A DNA stretch of 6,263 bases, taken from NCBI GenBank assembly GCA_023485745.1, contig JAMCZL010000028.1:1-6263 (forward strand), written 5' to 3'. Each line of letters opens with the position of its first letter. The stretch's first letter is position 1. The position numbers were made by a program, and so were the translations under genes. Of the stretch, positions 5,523 through 6,263 are shown one piece after another. The DNA is from Candidatus Martarchaeota archaeon (GTDB lineage Archaea > Micrarchaeota > Micrarchaeia > Micrarchaeales > Micrarchaeaceae). Under the pieces are notes generated by a model. The model was given only the letters and a program-made list of their open reading frames with translations, was not told the DNA's origin and searched no databases.

Positions 5523-5732
5523 ATGGAGCTCAAGCCAGAAGATTATAGATTCATAAAGACGGAAGAGGATTGGAACCGTTTCGTCAAGCGCGAGAAGCTG
5601 CTCGAGTACAGTGCGAAGCCGGTAAAAAGGGCCAGTATAAAGGGCTGGGTCAAGTTCGCGTTCGTAGTTATAAGGATATACATAATCGTAATGGTCGTGC
5701 TCGTGTTCCTGGGCTTCCTCCATGTGCTGTGA
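5523..5732 (+). CDS. Small single-span membrane protein, putative partner of the Nramp-type transporter
   Basis: I do not recognise a family for this 69-residue protein. Residues 1-40 are highly charged and likely helical (KPEDYRFIKTEEDWNRFVKR at 4-23, then KLLEYSAKPVKRASIK). Residues 42-67 form one hydrophobic span (VKFAFVVIRIYIIVMVVLVF) and the chain ends right after it, HVL. With Lys/Arg clustered just before the span, the N-terminus is predicted to stay in the cytoplasm. The start lies 10 bases after the transporter stop, with GGTATGAT as a weak ribosome-site candidate, and codon use (ATA, AGG, AAG) matches the transporter, so the two are probably cotranscribed. Small single-span proteins often regulate or stabilise a transporter encoded alongside them; that role is inferred from position only. 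An antisense frame overlaps it, but the spacing and topology favour this reading. Confidence 0.7.
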   Translation: MELKPEDYRFIKTEEDWNRFVKREKLLEYSAKPVKRASIKGWVKFAFVVIRIYIIVMVVLVFLGFLHVL

Positions 5733-5734
5733 CC

Positions 5735-6107
5735 AGTTACAGCCAATATTTATTGCCTGCTTCATATGGCCTTGTCCAACGATTATTAACGGATCTGTAT
5801 TGCTATCATCGCAATACTTGAAGTTTTCTTCAAAGCCGTAGGCGCCGTCTGCGGCTGCGCTTCTTACAGTATTCATCTTTTCTGTCTGTTCCAGTAATGG
5901 GACGAATTTCCTGATATGAATTTTCTCCCGCAGGTTTATCTTATCATATTTTGTACTCCCATATTCCCCGTCGAATTGAGTAGGAAAAAACCAATATGAT
6001 TGCAGAGGCAATTCAGAGATTCTGGGCGTATGATGCTGTAGGTACTTACGCCCTTCAAAAAATGTGAAGGAATTTTGAAGATGCGCCGTTACATTGAATC
6101 TTGGTCT
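5735..6107 (-). pseudogene. Truncated DDE-transposase remnant (IS5/IS4-like)
   Basis: Reading leftward, a frame is open from 6107, just after an in-frame TGA at 6108-6110. Its middle resembles the part of DDE transposases around the second catalytic Asp: HIRKFVPLLEQTEKMNT, then AAADGAYGFEENFKYC, then DPLI, like the usual ADGAYDSRENFRYL...PVI. The Asp codon is at 5847-5849. Upstream text (GEYGSTKYDKINLREKIHI) could derive from the region before it. The match fades after about 5786; no third acidic residue region follows, and the frame then runs antisense into the small membrane protein. No ATG start, complete N-terminus or terminal inverted repeats are seen. It is best read as a 3'-truncated, decayed insertion-sequence gene. 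The family assignment rests on one motif block and is tentative. Confidence 0.45.
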
Positions 6108-6263
6108 TCAAGGCCAACAATTATTCAACACAGCATGCGTATACAAAGATTTATATATCTGGGACAACAATATCCAACTGCATATGAGGATATTGGACAT
6201 TACTTGAAAGTGTACTGCTTTTATAGTTGTTCCATTGCAGAGGACAGGCATGGGATTGTACCA
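6081..6263 (+). CDS. Possible partial ORF running off the right edge, unrecognised
   Basis: From the ATG at 6081 the frame stays open for 61 codons to the window end, reading MRRYIESWSSRPTIIQHSMR, then IQRFIYLGQQYPTAYEDIGH and onward. I recognise no family. The part PTAYEDIGHYLKV looks faintly like a helix-turn-helix, but this is weak. No well-spaced ribosome site or promoter precedes it, and a TATA-like run lies inside it (6150-6158). It may be a real gene start, a piece of the decayed mobile element next to it, or chance. Confidence 0.2.
   Translation, partial: MRRYIESWSSRPTIIQHSMRIQRFIYLGQQYPTAYEDIGHYLKVYCFYSCSIAEDRHGIVP
6168..6195. repeat. 8-bp inverted repeat with a 12-base loop in the AT-rich right end
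   Basis: CAATATCC at 6168-6175 pairs perfectly with GGATATTG at 6188-6195. It lies about 10 bases downstream of the TATA-like run TTTATATAT (6150-6158). It could be an operator, an RNA hairpin or a trace of a mobile-element end; there is no T-run after it, so a terminator is unlikely. Confidence 0.3.

Larger units (their letters stand above)
5733..6263. other. Gene-poor AT-richer stretch with remnants
   Basis: No complete gene is supported in these 531 bases. They hold the transposase-like remnant, a TATA-like run near 6150-6158, a small inverted repeat, and one weak open frame at the edge. Base composition is visibly richer in A and T than the neighbouring genes. No convincing T-rich terminator follows the small membrane protein's stop. 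Confidence 0.6.

Noticed and set aside
5457..6011. The 184-codon minus-strand frame as an intact gene
   Set aside because: It begins with a TTG without a ribosome site, its last third is antisense to the small membrane protein and transporter end, and only its middle resembles a transposase.
6150..6158. TATA-like run as a promoter of a plus-strand gene
   Set aside because: The ATG at 6184 at the expected distance reads only seven codons before a TGA, so no gene is supported behind it within the window.

Overview
The window looks archaeal. Three intergenic stretches carry TATA-box-like elements placed as archaeal promoters would be. Two Shine-Dalgarno-like sites are of the GGTG type, and isoleucine ATA and arginine AGG codons are common. 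The metabolic content (acyl-CoA dehydrogenases, a gamma-class carbonic anhydrase-like protein, a CoxG-like protein and an SLC11/Nramp-family carrier) would suit a heterotrophic Thermoplasmata- or Micrarchaeota-like archaeon. That placement is inference; no rRNA or other marker gene is present.

Left part (1-2785, minus strand): a tight operon read right to left. It runs from a CoxG/SRPBCC-type lipid- or quinone-binding protein to a complete acyl-CoA dehydrogenase, a gamma-carbonic-anhydrase-like hexapeptide protein, and a second acyl-CoA dehydrogenase cut by the window edge. Gaps are 3, -23 and 2 bases, so the genes are almost certainly cotranscribed from the TATA-like elements at 2808-2824. 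The two dehydrogenases are paralogues that align without a gap over the visible 187 residues, about half identical by hand count. The set suggests fatty-acid or acyl-CoA oxidation. The CoxG-like protein could handle quinone or lipid, and the hexapeptide protein could be a carbonic anhydrase or a PaaY/CaiE-like acyl-CoA accessory enzyme.

Middle (2889-4064): a minus-strand polytopic membrane protein of unknown function, then a 329-base stretch before the next plus-strand reading frame. That stretch holds the membrane protein's promoter, a palindromic GCATGC-containing segment, and what looks like the C-terminal third of an MTH1-like Nudix 8-oxo-dGTPase. The Nudix fragment has no Nudix box and is broken by a one-base frameshift.

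Right part (4061-5732, plus strand): a divergent SLC11/Nramp-family metal transporter, probably expressed from a leaderless mRNA, followed 10 bases later by a 69-residue single-span membrane protein that is likely its operon partner.

Right end (5733-6263): an AT-richer, gene-poor stretch with a truncated minus-strand DDE-transposase-like remnant, a small inverted repeat, TATA-like sequence, and a weak plus-strand reading frame that runs off the window. Two gene remnants near the transporter point to past insertion or deletion here. I see no tRNA, rRNA, CRISPR array or convincing terminator.
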